51,975 nt of DNA from an uncultured Prevotellaceae bacterium (lineage in GTDB: Bacteria; Bacteroidota; Bacteroidia; Bacteroidales; Bacteroidaceae): NCBI GenBank assembly GCA_902801375.1, contig CADCIB010000021.1, positions 16,504 through 68,478 of the forward strand, in the 5' to 3' direction. Positions within the stretch are counted from its first letter, which is position 1, and every line of letters begins with the position of its first letter. The position numbers and the translations under genes are program-made. Shown one piece after another: positions 43,693 to 51,975 of this stretch. The notes under the pieces were generated by a model. It was not told where the DNA came from and ran no database searches. It saw only the letters and a program-made list of their open reading frames with translations.

Positions 43693-43723
43693 TTGTGTGG
43701 TTCGTGAATTATGTGTAAATTTG
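43693..43723 (+). promoter_or_regulatory. Bacteroidales promoter of ligA
   Basis: TTG (43693-43695), 20 bases, TAAATTTG (43716-43723). Leader of about 35 bases to the ATG at 43763. Confidence 0.7.
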
Positions 43724-43747
43724 CACGGAAGAAAACAAAGACCGTGA

Positions 43748-45757
<2,010 letters not shown>

Positions 45758-45765
45758 CAAGCTTT

Positions 45766-46431
45766 ATGAAAGTCATCGTATCAAAAGAAATAGAGAACGT
45801 TTGCCCGGGATTCGTGGGGGCAGCTGTTGAGGCCAACGTCACCAATTCGCCATATTGTGCTGAGTTGTGGAAAGAGATAAGCGCGCTGGGCGAACACTAC
45901 AAGCAGACTTTGACCACAGAGAGCCTTAAACAGATGTCGGGCATTGCGGCCACACGGCGTGTCTACAAGGCCTGTGGCAAAGACCCTTCGCGCTATCGGC
46001 CTGCTGCTGAGGCATTGATTCGCCGCATCCTTCAGGGAAAGGAACTCTACCAGATTGACACCTTGGTGGACCTCATCAACCTGGCAAGCATCCGTTTCGG
46101 TTACAGCATAGGAGGTTTCGATGCCGACAAATTCGTAGGCGACACACTCACATTGGGCGTCGGCCGGAAAGATGAACCCTATGAGGGCATCGGGCGAGGG
46201 GTGATCAATATTGAGGGGCTGCCCGTCTATCGCGACGAAGAGGGTGGGGTAGGCACGCCCACCAGCGACCATGAGCGTACGAAGATAACCCTCGCTACCA
46301 CCCATATGCTGGTGCTCATCAACGGCTACGACGGCAACGAAGAGCAGGTCTTGGCCAATGCACAATTCATCCGGCAGCTCGTCGTAGACTATTGCGGCAG
46401 CCAGGATGCTTCCATCACGATTTACAGATAG
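45766..46431 (+). CDS. B3/B4 tRNA-binding domain protein
   Basis: 221 residues resembling the B3/B4 editing domain of the phenylalanyl-tRNA synthetase beta subunit (SGIAATRRVYKACGKDPSRYR, DLINLASIRFGYSIGGFD). Stand-alone copies may edit mischarged tRNA or bind tRNA, and their exact role is uncertain. No catalytic synthetase domain is attached. It is 8 bases after ligA and 1 base before umuD, so it sits inside a DNA repair transcript. Confidence 0.8.
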   Translation: MKVIVSKEIENVCPGFVGAAVEANVTNSPYCAELWKEISALGEHYKQTLTTESLKQMSGIAATRRVYKACGKDPSRYRPAAEALIRRILQGKELYQIDTLVDLINLASIRFGYSIGGFDADKFVGDTLTLGVGRKDEPYEGIGRGVINIEGLPVYRDEEGGVGTPTSDHERTKITLATTHMLVLINGYDGNEEQVLANAQFIRQLVVDYCGSQDASITIYR

Positions 46432-46432
46432 C

Positions 46433-46891
46433 ATGATTATGGACAAACAGAAGGAAAAGAAACCGACGTTGGAATTCTTCCCGATAGAAATGAATTCTCC
46501 AATCGGCATCCCGATGGTCGAAGCGGCAGAGGTGCATGCCGGCTTCCCGTCGCCTGTGCAGGATGCCTACATGAATCAGCCCATCGACCTGAACAAGGTG
46601 CTGGTGGACCATCCAGCCACGACATTCATCGTTCGTGTGGCGGGTGACTCCATGATTGAAGAAGGAGTAGATTCAGGCGACCTGCTGGTTGTGGATCGTT
46701 CGCTTTATCCTTCGCAGCGCAACCTCACCATCTGTATGGTCGATGGAGAATTCTGCGTGAAACGCATCGTGCAAAAGGGCAATAAGGTGTTTCTGAAATC
46801 TGGCAACCGCAAATATCCGCCCATCGAGATTGACCCGTCGATAGATTTTACCGTGTGGGGCGTTGTGACGTGGGTCATCAAGAAGAAGTAG
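46433..46891 (+). CDS. umuD: UmuD-type translesion polymerase accessory protein (S24 peptidase)
   Basis: 152 residues from the ATG at 46433 (46439 is an alternative). LexA/UmuD-like self-cleaving protein: cleavage site A36-G37 in EVHAGFPSP, nucleophile S73 in VAGDSMIEEG and general-base K110 in FCVKRIVQKG. All three are present, so RecA-stimulated self-cleavage should be possible. The cleaved form binds UmuC to make polymerase V. The stop lies 63 bases before umuC. No SOS operator is recognisable upstream. Confidence 0.88.
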   Translation: MIMDKQKEKKPTLEFFPIEMNSPIGIPMVEAAEVHAGFPSPVQDAYMNQPIDLNKVLVDHPATTFIVRVAGDSMIEEGVDSGDLLVVDRSLYPSQRNLTICMVDGEFCVKRIVQKGNKVFLKSGNRKYPPIEIDPSIDFTVWGVVTWVIKKK

Positions 46892-46954
46892 GTGTGTCAT
46901 GAAGGGATAAGATGAAGTGAAAGGGATGGTATAAAGTAACTCACGACAACCTGT

Positions 46955-48238
46955 ATGATTCTCCATATCGATTGCAACAGCTTCTATGCTTCTTGTGAAG
47001 TGTCGCTAAGACCAGAGCTCAAGGGGCGCCCCGTCGTTGTGGCTAACTACAACGAGGCGGGTGGCGGCATCATTCTCGCCTTGTCGAAAGAGGCGAAGGC
47101 GCTGGGACTGAAGCGTGGCAATCCCGTGTTTCAGGTGAGGCAATTGTTGGAGCAGCATCAGGTGGTGGTCTTTCCCGCCAATCTTCAGAAGTATGTCGAC
47201 ATCTCGCGACGGGTGATGAAGGTGGTCATAGAGTCGGGCTTGGTGATGGACTTCCAGCGCTATAGTGTGGATGAGTTTTTTGCCACTTTGCCTGAAATGA
47301 CGAAAGCCGACACCATCGACTATGTGGCTCAAATCAAGGAACTTATCGAACACGGGACGGGCATTCCCGTGAGTTGTGGCATCTCGCTCACCTATACGTT
47401 GGCGAAGGTGGCGACGTGGTATGCGAAACGTTATGAGGGCTATCACGGCATCTGTGTGTTGCAACAGTCCGACATCGAGAAGGCATTGCGCGGTCTGCCT
47501 ATCAACGACGTGTGGGGCGTGGGCTATCGTACGGCACCGAAATTGCAGAGAATGGGTATCAAGACGGCTTGGGACTACGCACAAAAGCCTCAAGCTTTCA
47601 TCCAGCATAGTTTCCATCTGCCTGGTGTGAGAACGTGGAAAGAATTGCGCGGCGAGCCAGCCGTTGACATCTCGTCGCCTCCCAAGCAGCAGACCATCAT
47701 GCACTCGCGCACTTTCACCTATATGACTTCCGATGCCGACACCCTCTCGGCCTACATTGCCAATTATGCAGTAGCAGCTGCTCGCAAGTTGCGCGACCAG
47801 CATTCCGTGTGCCGCTCGGTCACCGCCTTCATCAATACCAATCGCCACCGTGAAGACCTCCGGCAGTACAGTAATGCCGCTACGGTGCGCCTACAGAATC
47901 CTACTGCCGACACCTCAGCAATTGTGAAAGCTGCCCAACAAGCCTTCTATGCCATCTACCAAGAAGGCTATCAGTATAAACGTGCTGGCATTGTGCTGGC
48001 TGAAATCACGGGCGATGAAGCTGTGGAGCAAGACTTGTTTGCCGATGCTGCCGCAGGCATGCGTCAGCGCAAACTGATGGAGGCCACCGACAAAATCAAT
48101 ATGCGTTATGGGATGGACAAGGTGAAACTGGCCGCGCAAGTCTATGAGAAAGAGAAACACACGCCTGCCAATCAAGTGCGGTTTGAGCCTTTCCGCAACC
48201 AGACCACCGACATCGACGATGTGATTGTCGTGAAGTGA
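46955..48238 (+). CDS. umuC: DNA polymerase V catalytic subunit (Y family)
   Basis: 427-residue translesion polymerase. Palm motifs: ILHIDCNSFYASCE with the first metal Asp (about residue 5) and YSVDEFF with the Asp-Glu pair (about 105). VSCGISLTYTLAKVA follows. Helix-hairpin-helix elements lie around 180-200 (GVGYRTAPKLQRMGI) and the little-finger domain at 240-360. Extended C-terminus as in UmuC. Together with umuD it forms an error-prone repair polymerase. It converges on rlmH with only 24 bases between the stops. Confidence 0.94.
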   Translation: MILHIDCNSFYASCEVSLRPELKGRPVVVANYNEAGGGIILALSKEAKALGLKRGNPVFQVRQLLEQHQVVVFPANLQKYVDISRRVMKVVIESGLVMDFQRYSVDEFFATLPEMTKADTIDYVAQIKELIEHGTGIPVSCGISLTYTLAKVATWYAKRYEGYHGICVLQQSDIEKALRGLPINDVWGVGYRTAPKLQRMGIKTAWDYAQKPQAFIQHSFHLPGVRTWKELRGEPAVDISSPPKQQTIMHSRTFTYMTSDADTLSAYIANYAVAAARKLRDQHSVCRSVTAFINTNRHREDLRQYSNAATVRLQNPTADTSAIVKAAQQAFYAIYQEGYQYKRAGIVLAEITGDEAVEQDLFADAAAGMRQRKLMEATDKINMRYGMDKVKLAAQVYEKEKHTPANQVRFEPFRNQTTDIDDVIVVK

Positions 48239-48262
48239 GGCAGGTATAGTCCCAATCTTTCG

Positions 48263-48733
48263 TTATTCGTGATGATAGGGTTCACCTCGTATGATGGTGC
48301 ACCCCCGATAGAGTTGCTCTGTGAAAACAAGGCGCACCATCTGATGGGAGAAAGTCATCTTCGAAAGCGAGATTTGCTCGTCAGCACGCTGGTAGACACT
48401 GGGTGAAAACCCGTAGGGACCGCCGATGACAAATAGGAGACGGCGGGCGGCCTGTTGTTTCTTTTCTATCCACCGTGCGAACTCCACGCTCCGCATCTCT
48501 TGTCCGTGCTCATCAAGCAGGACGACGACATCGCCTGGCTGTATGTTGTTGAGTATCAGTTCCCCCTCGCGTTCTTTCTGTTGCTGCTCGTTGAGACTCT
48601 TGGTGTTTTTGAGCTCGGGAATGGTGATGACAGAGAAGGGCATATAGTGCCCGATGCGCTCAACGTAGTCGTTGATGCAGGCCACGATGTGCTTGTTGGT
48701 GGTTTTTCCTACCTGTAGAAGGATGGTTTTCAT
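48263..48733 (-). CDS. rlmH: 23S rRNA pseudouridine-1915 N3-methyltransferase
   Basis: 156-residue SPOUT enzyme that methylates pseudouridine 1915 in helix 69. The knot-forming region LLFVIGGPYGFSPSVY and the C-terminal LSKMTFSHQMVRLVFTEQLY are intact. The ATG overlaps the ttcA stop as ATGA, so the two are translationally coupled. Confidence 0.96.
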   Translation of the reverse strand: MKTILLQVGKTTNKHIVACINDYVERIGHYMPFSVITIPELKNTKSLNEQQQKEREGELILNNIQPGDVVVLLDEHGQEMRSVEFARWIEKKQQAARRLLFVIGGPYGFSPSVYQRADEQISLSKMTFSHQMVRLVFTEQLYRGCTIIRGEPYHHE

Positions 48734-49437
48734 TCTGATTTGTTGTCTTGTAGATGGAGTGCGCGTAAGAGCGAATAGCTGAATTCGGGGTTCATCTGCT
48801 CCAGTTGGGCGATGATCGACTTCATGTTGTGGCGATGGGAATCATTTTCGTAGGGGCAGTTTTTCAACTGCTTGCGGAAGCCTTGGCGTTGGGCATACTC
48901 TTCGACGTCGGCTTCGCGGATGAGGCAAAGCGGGCGGATGATGGCGATGGGCATGCGGTTCATCTGAAGCAGGGGTGTCATTGCCTCAAACCTTCCCACA
49001 AACGTCATGTTCATCAGGGCTGTCTGCATCAGGTCGTCCAGGTTGTGGCCAAGGGCAATCTTGTTGCATCCCAATTCCTGCGCCAGATTGAAGAGTGCCT
49101 TGCGGCGATTCCAAGAACAGAGGAAACAAGGAGTGTGGCGGTGGTCGGTCGATTCGTCGAACGCCGTTTCCACGATGTGAAGCTTCACCCCCAGCGATTC
49201 CGCGAACTCTTGCAGATACGTCTCATCGTTCTGATAGGGAATGTTGGTCATACGCACAAAAGCCGCTTCCACACGGAAACGCGGTTTGAATATCCGTGAG
49301 CGCAGGGCCAGCAAACGAAGCAGAGCCATCGAGTCTTTTCCACCCGATAGCCCTGCCAGTATGTAGTCACCATCCACGACAAGGCCATACTTGCGCAAGG
49401 CCTTGCCGAAGAGTTTAGTGATTTGTTGGTCGGTCAT
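48730..49437 (-). CDS. ttcA: TtcA-like tRNA 2-thiolation protein
   Basis: 235 residues. PP-loop SGGKDSMALL (about 31-40), the iron-sulfur-type CFLC (about 104-107) and a later Cys in NCPYEND match TtcA, which thiolates cytidine 32 of tRNA. At 235 residues it is shorter than E. coli TtcA (about 310), which is common in Bacteroidota. Assignment to TtcA over other TtcA/TuiL-type thiolases is by motif only. It starts 7 bases after the tnaA stop. Confidence 0.82.
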   Translation of the reverse strand: MTDQQITKLFGKALRKYGLVVDGDYILAGLSGGKDSMALLRLLALRSRIFKPRFRVEAAFVRMTNIPYQNDETYLQEFAESLGVKLHIVETAFDESTDHRHTPCFLCSWNRRKALFNLAQELGCNKIALGHNLDDLMQTALMNMTFVGRFEAMTPLLQMNRMPIAIIRPLCLIREADVEEYAQRQGFRKQLKNCPYENDSHRHNMKSIIAQLEQMNPEFSYSLLRALHLQDNKSE

Positions 49438-49444
49438 CTTGATC

Positions 49445-50821
49445 TTAGCCCAGACGCTTGAGCTGAACCGTGAAGTGGCGCATCAGCGGAGCTTCCCATT
49501 CGATGGCTACACCACGCGTGATCTCGTTGCGACGGTCGTAGACATTCTTCAGAGCAGCGGCAATCACGTTCATGTGGTTGTCGGTATAGACGCGGCGGGC
49601 GATGCACAGACGCAGCAGGTCAAGACCACCGAAGCGGTTCTCGCGGGTTTCGGGGTCGCGGTCGGCCAGGATATAGCCAATCTCACAACCGCGGATACCG
49701 GCTTCGAGATAGAGCTCGCAAGTCAGAGTCTGAGCAGGGAACTCTTCCTTCGGCACGTTGCAAAGCACTTTGTCGGCGTCGATGAAGAGGGCGTGTCCAC
49801 CCACGGGGCGCTGATAGGGAATGCCATACTCGTCGAGCTTCTTGGCCAGATACTGCACCTGGTGGATGCGGGTCTCCAGCATCTGGAACTCAGTATTCTC
49901 GTCGAGACCTACTGCCAGAGCGTTCAGGTCGCGACCGTTCAGACCACCATAGGTCAGGAATCCCTCGAAGGGGATGCAGAACTGCTTGGCACCTTCGTAC
50001 CAATCCTTTTTGTTGGTAGCGATGAAACCGCCCATGTTCACCAGACCGTCTTTCTTGGCCGACATTGTCATAGCGTCGACGTAGGAATACATCTCGCGGG
50101 CAATCTCCTTGATGGTCTTGTCGGCATAGCCTTCCTCGCGGGTCTTGATGAAGTAGCAATCCTCAGCGAAACGTGCAGAGTCCATCACCACGGGCACACC
50201 GTACTTGTGGCAGAGCTCGCAAGTCTCCTTGATGTTCTTCATCGAGACGGGCTGGCCGCCTACGGTGTTGTTGGTCACGGTCAGCACCATGAAAGGCACA
50301 TTTCCGGGGTTCTCCTTCAGCACCTTCTCCAGCTTCTCGAGCGATACGTTGCCCTTGAAGGGGATTTCCAGCTGCGTGTCCTTAGCCTCGTCGATAGTCA
50401 CGTCGATGGCGTGAGCCTTGCGGAACTCGATGTGTCCCTTCGTGGTGTCGAAGTGGGCGTTGCCGGGCACGACATTGCCTTCCTTCACCAGATAGGAGAA
50501 CAGCACGTTCTCAGCGGCACGTCCCTGGTGTGTGGGGATGACATATTCGAAACCGAAGATACGCTGTACGACGCTCTGGAACTTATAGAAAGAGGTGGCG
50601 CCGGCATAGCTCTCGTCGCCCAACATCATCTCCGACCACTGGCGGTCGCTCATGGCGCCCGTACCTGAGTCGGTCAGGCAGTCGATGTACACCTGCTCGG
50701 CCTTCAACATAAACACATTGTAGTGAGCTTCTTTCAGCCACTGTTCTCTTTCTTCGCGTGTGCTCTTACGGAGCGGTTCAACCATCTTGATTTTCCACGC
50801 TTCTGCAAATGGGATTTCCAT
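49445..50821 (-). CDS. tnaA: Tryptophanase (tryptophan indole-lyase)
   Basis: 458 residues from the ATG at 50821; an earlier in-frame ATG lies beyond the promoter. A PLP enzyme that splits tryptophan to indole, pyruvate and ammonia. The PLP Lys is in MSAKKDGLVNMGG. Two residues separate it from tyrosine phenol-lyase: HFDTT has Asp where the lyase has Thr, and CEIG has Ile where the lyase has Arg. Both indicate tryptophanase. No TnaC-like leader peptide or tryptophan permease is adjacent. It is the first gene of tnaA-ttcA-rlmH. Confidence 0.93.
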   Translation of the reverse strand: MEIPFAEAWKIKMVEPLRKSTREEREQWLKEAHYNVFMLKAEQVYIDCLTDSGTGAMSDRQWSEMMLGDESYAGATSFYKFQSVVQRIFGFEYVIPTHQGRAAENVLFSYLVKEGNVVPGNAHFDTTKGHIEFRKAHAIDVTIDEAKDTQLEIPFKGNVSLEKLEKVLKENPGNVPFMVLTVTNNTVGGQPVSMKNIKETCELCHKYGVPVVMDSARFAEDCYFIKTREEGYADKTIKEIAREMYSYVDAMTMSAKKDGLVNMGGFIATNKKDWYEGAKQFCIPFEGFLTYGGLNGRDLNALAVGLDENTEFQMLETRIHQVQYLAKKLDEYGIPYQRPVGGHALFIDADKVLCNVPKEEFPAQTLTCELYLEAGIRGCEIGYILADRDPETRENRFGGLDLLRLCIARRVYTDNHMNVIAAALKNVYDRRNEITRGVAIEWEAPLMRHFTVQLKRLG

Positions 50822-50863
50822 AATACTTATTTTTTTATATGTGAATGAATGATTTTGCGGGTG

Positions 50864-50871
50864 CAAAGGTA
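50864..50871 (-). promoter_or_regulatory. -7 box of tnaA-ttcA-rlmH
   Basis: Minus strand TACCTTTG, 42 bases before the tnaA ATG. No clear -33 element. The rest of the gap to dnaJ (50872-51084) shows only a weak 6-base hairpin near 51027-51046. Confidence 0.55.
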
Positions 50872-51084
50872 CGAAGAAAAGTTGAATCATAATGAATAAA
50901 AACTGCAAAATTATGCTAATTCGCACGATTTTCTTTATTTCCATTGAGCGTATTTGCCTGCATGAGATAAGCGAGATGGGCATATGGGCCGTGTTTAATC
51001 AGTTAAGCCTCCCGCAATTTTGTCAGTCATGCAGTTCATGGCATGATTTTTGATAGCGTTTGTTTAGGAGTAAACTAAAGCAAG

Positions 51085-51092
51085 AAAGGAGG
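51085..51092 (+). promoter_or_regulatory. Strong ribosome binding site of the DnaJ-like gene
   Basis: AAAGGAGG lies 7 bases before the ATG, ideal Shine-Dalgarno spacing and unusual for this phylum. Confidence 0.6.
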
Positions 51093-51099
51093 ATGTAAT

Positions 51100-51789
51100 A
51101 TGGCATTCATTGATTACTACAAGATATTGGGCGTTGCGAAGGACATCCCGCAGAAGGATGTGAAGAAGGCATACTTGAAGCGTGCCAAGCAGTTTCATCC
51201 CGACCTTCACCCCGACGACCCGAAGGCGAAGGCCAAATTCCAGGCGTTGAACGAGGCCTACGACGTGATTGGCGACCCTGAGAAGCGACGGAAATACGAC
51301 CAGTATGGCGAGCAGTGGCGCGAGGCTGATGCTTTCCAGGGTGGTTTCAAGCGTGGCGGTCAGGGCGGTTCGCCGTTCGACGGATTCGACTTCAGCGGTT
51401 TCTCGGGAGGCGGCGGTTTCAGCAGCTTCTTCAAGGATCTGTTCGGTGGAGGCGGCCCAAGTGGCGGTTTCACCAGTCCCTTTGGCGGCGGTTTCGGCGG
51501 AAGAAAGTCGGCGGATGTGGATAGTGGCGATGTGAATGCCCATGTAGAGATCGACCTCTATACTGCATTGCTGGGCGGCGATGTGGTGGTGCAGCTTTCC
51601 GACGGGTCGAAGATTAAGCTGAAAGTGAAGCCTGAGACGCAGAATGCCACAAAGGTGCGTCTTCGCGGGAAAGGCAGGAAGCGTGCCGACGGCACGTTTG
51701 GCGACTTGATTATCACCTACCAAGTGAAACTGCCCACCCGTCTGACAGAACGGCAGAAGCAGCTTCTCCGGGAAATGCAAATGAGTTAA
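51100..51789 (+). CDS. Short DnaJ/CbpA-like co-chaperone
   Basis: 229 residues. J domain about 1-70 with the HPD motif at 33-35 (QFHPDLHPDD), so it should stimulate a DnaK ATPase. A Gly/Phe-rich linker of about 60 residues follows. The rest (about 147-229) matches only the second C-terminal domain of DnaJ/CbpA (ALLGGDVVVQLSDG, VRLRGKGRKRADGTFGDLII). The first C-terminal domain and the zinc finger are absent. Typical CbpA is about 300 residues. Translation is supported by the strong binding site. It is immediately followed by a repeat region that may end its transcript. Confidence 0.88.
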   Translation: MAFIDYYKILGVAKDIPQKDVKKAYLKRAKQFHPDLHPDDPKAKAKFQALNEAYDVIGDPEKRRKYDQYGEQWREADAFQGGFKRGGQGGSPFDGFDFSGFSGGGGFSSFFKDLFGGGGPSGGFTSPFGGGFGGRKSADVDSGDVNAHVEIDLYTALLGGDVVVQLSDGSKIKLKVKPETQNATKVRLRGKGRKRADGTFGDLIITYQVKLPTRLTERQKQLLREMQMS

Positions 51790-51797
51790 GTTTAGGC

Positions 51798-51975
51798 AAT
51801 AACATAGAAGTTGACCCGAAAGGGTCGCAGGAGTATGACCTCCCCTAACCCCTCCTGTAGGAGGGGGACTGATAAGTTTCTGCGCTCAGTTCTATCTTTT
51901 CCTCCCCCTACAGGGGGAGATAGAGGGGGTCGCATATCTCCTGTAGGAGGGGAATTGATTAGTTTTCTGCGCTCA
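51798..51975. repeat. Dispersed GC-rich hairpin repeat, copy 2 (runs off the window)
   Basis: It starts with AATAACATAGAAGTTGACC, identical to the copy at 22701, then ATGACCTCCCC. A hairpin follows: CCCCTCCT (51849-51856), GT, AGGAGGGG (51859-51866). A second hairpin CTCCCCC, TACA, GGGGGAG lies at 51902-51919. A block of about 35 bases ending CTGCGCTCA occurs twice in direct orientation (about 51854-51888 and 51940-51975). Non-coding; its end is not visible. Confidence 0.8.

Noticed and set aside
46380-46432. SOS (LexA) operator before umuD
   Set aside because: No symmetric CTG-N10-CAG or other palindrome is present at the junction, which is fully inside the B3/B4 gene.
49445-50821. Tyrosine phenol-lyase instead of tryptophanase
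   Set aside because: The discriminating sites carry Asp (HFDTT) and Ile (CEIG), as in tryptophanase, not Thr and Arg.
51027-51052. Hairpin TCATGC/GCATGA followed by TTTTT upstream of the DnaJ-like gene as a terminator or attenuator
   Set aside because: The stem is only 6 bases with an 8-base loop, and no transcript is known to need stopping there. Too weak to call.

Overview
The window is a chromosomal segment of a member of the phylum Bacteroidota, most likely a Prevotella-like genus. This rests on Bacteroidales-type promoters (TTTG, 19-21 bases, TAnnTTTG), very few Shine-Dalgarno sites, several secreted proteins with C-terminal tails resembling type IX secretion signals, an Lnb/DUF4105 protein, a Porin_10-like barrel, a relic of a BspA-type leucine-rich-repeat protein, and a ptb-buk pair. 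I see no rRNA, tRNA, CRISPR array, transposase or prophage gene. About 90% of the sequence is coding.

Layout. 1-2.0 kb: end of a multi-module surface glycan-binding protein. 2.1-6.9 kb (minus): sppA-lpxK-punA-thiL, with lpxK and punA sharing 113 bases. 7.1-8.7 kb: secreted GH20 hexosaminidase. 8.75-9.1 kb: a gene-free stretch with a 22-base degenerate tandem array. 9.1-13.6 kb (plus): DUF4468 protein, small membrane protein, putative porin, LolC/E-like permease. 13.8-15.5 kb: acyl-CoA ligase. 15.6-18.1 kb (minus): lepA and a Crp/Fnr regulator. 18.25-20.1 kb (plus): miaA and a lipid-kinase-like protein. 20.2-22.6 kb: gap, mscL and a HigBA-like toxin-antitoxin pair. 22.6-23.3 kb: a gene-free stretch holding a dispersed GC-rich repeat, a second 22-base tandem array and a MITE-like inverted repeat. 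23.3-29.0 kb (minus): two tandem M6 metalloproteases followed by uvrB. 29.1-30.2 kb: ridA-queC. 30.2-32.3 kb: a YiiX-like hydrolase diverging from a beta-helix protein. 32.4-36.1 kb (minus): Lnb-like acyltransferase, a PafA-like pseudophosphatase and an EEP-family protein. 36.2-36.6 kb: BspA relic. 36.8-41.4 kb (plus): secreted propeller protein, CotH-family kinase, cytosolic sugar kinase. 41.5-43.5 kb (minus): ptb-buk. 43.8-48.2 kb (plus): ligA, B3/4 protein, umuD, umuC. 48.3-50.8 kb (minus): tnaA-ttcA-rlmH. 51.1-51.8 kb: a short DnaJ-like protein, then a complex GC-rich repeat running off the end.

Most interesting points: (1) the operon of Lnb, a phosphatase homologue that has lost its catalytic residues, and an EEP protein; (2) the secreted propeller, CotH kinase and sugar kinase operon; (3) a layered repeat landscape of two helically phased 22-base arrays, one MITE-like inverted repeat and one dispersed hairpin repeat; (4) five genes whose -7 promoter box ends only 4-7 bases before the ATG, suggesting leaderless mRNAs; (5) the dual-coding lpxK/punA overlap. 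Functional names come from recognising protein motifs by eye; no database search was run.
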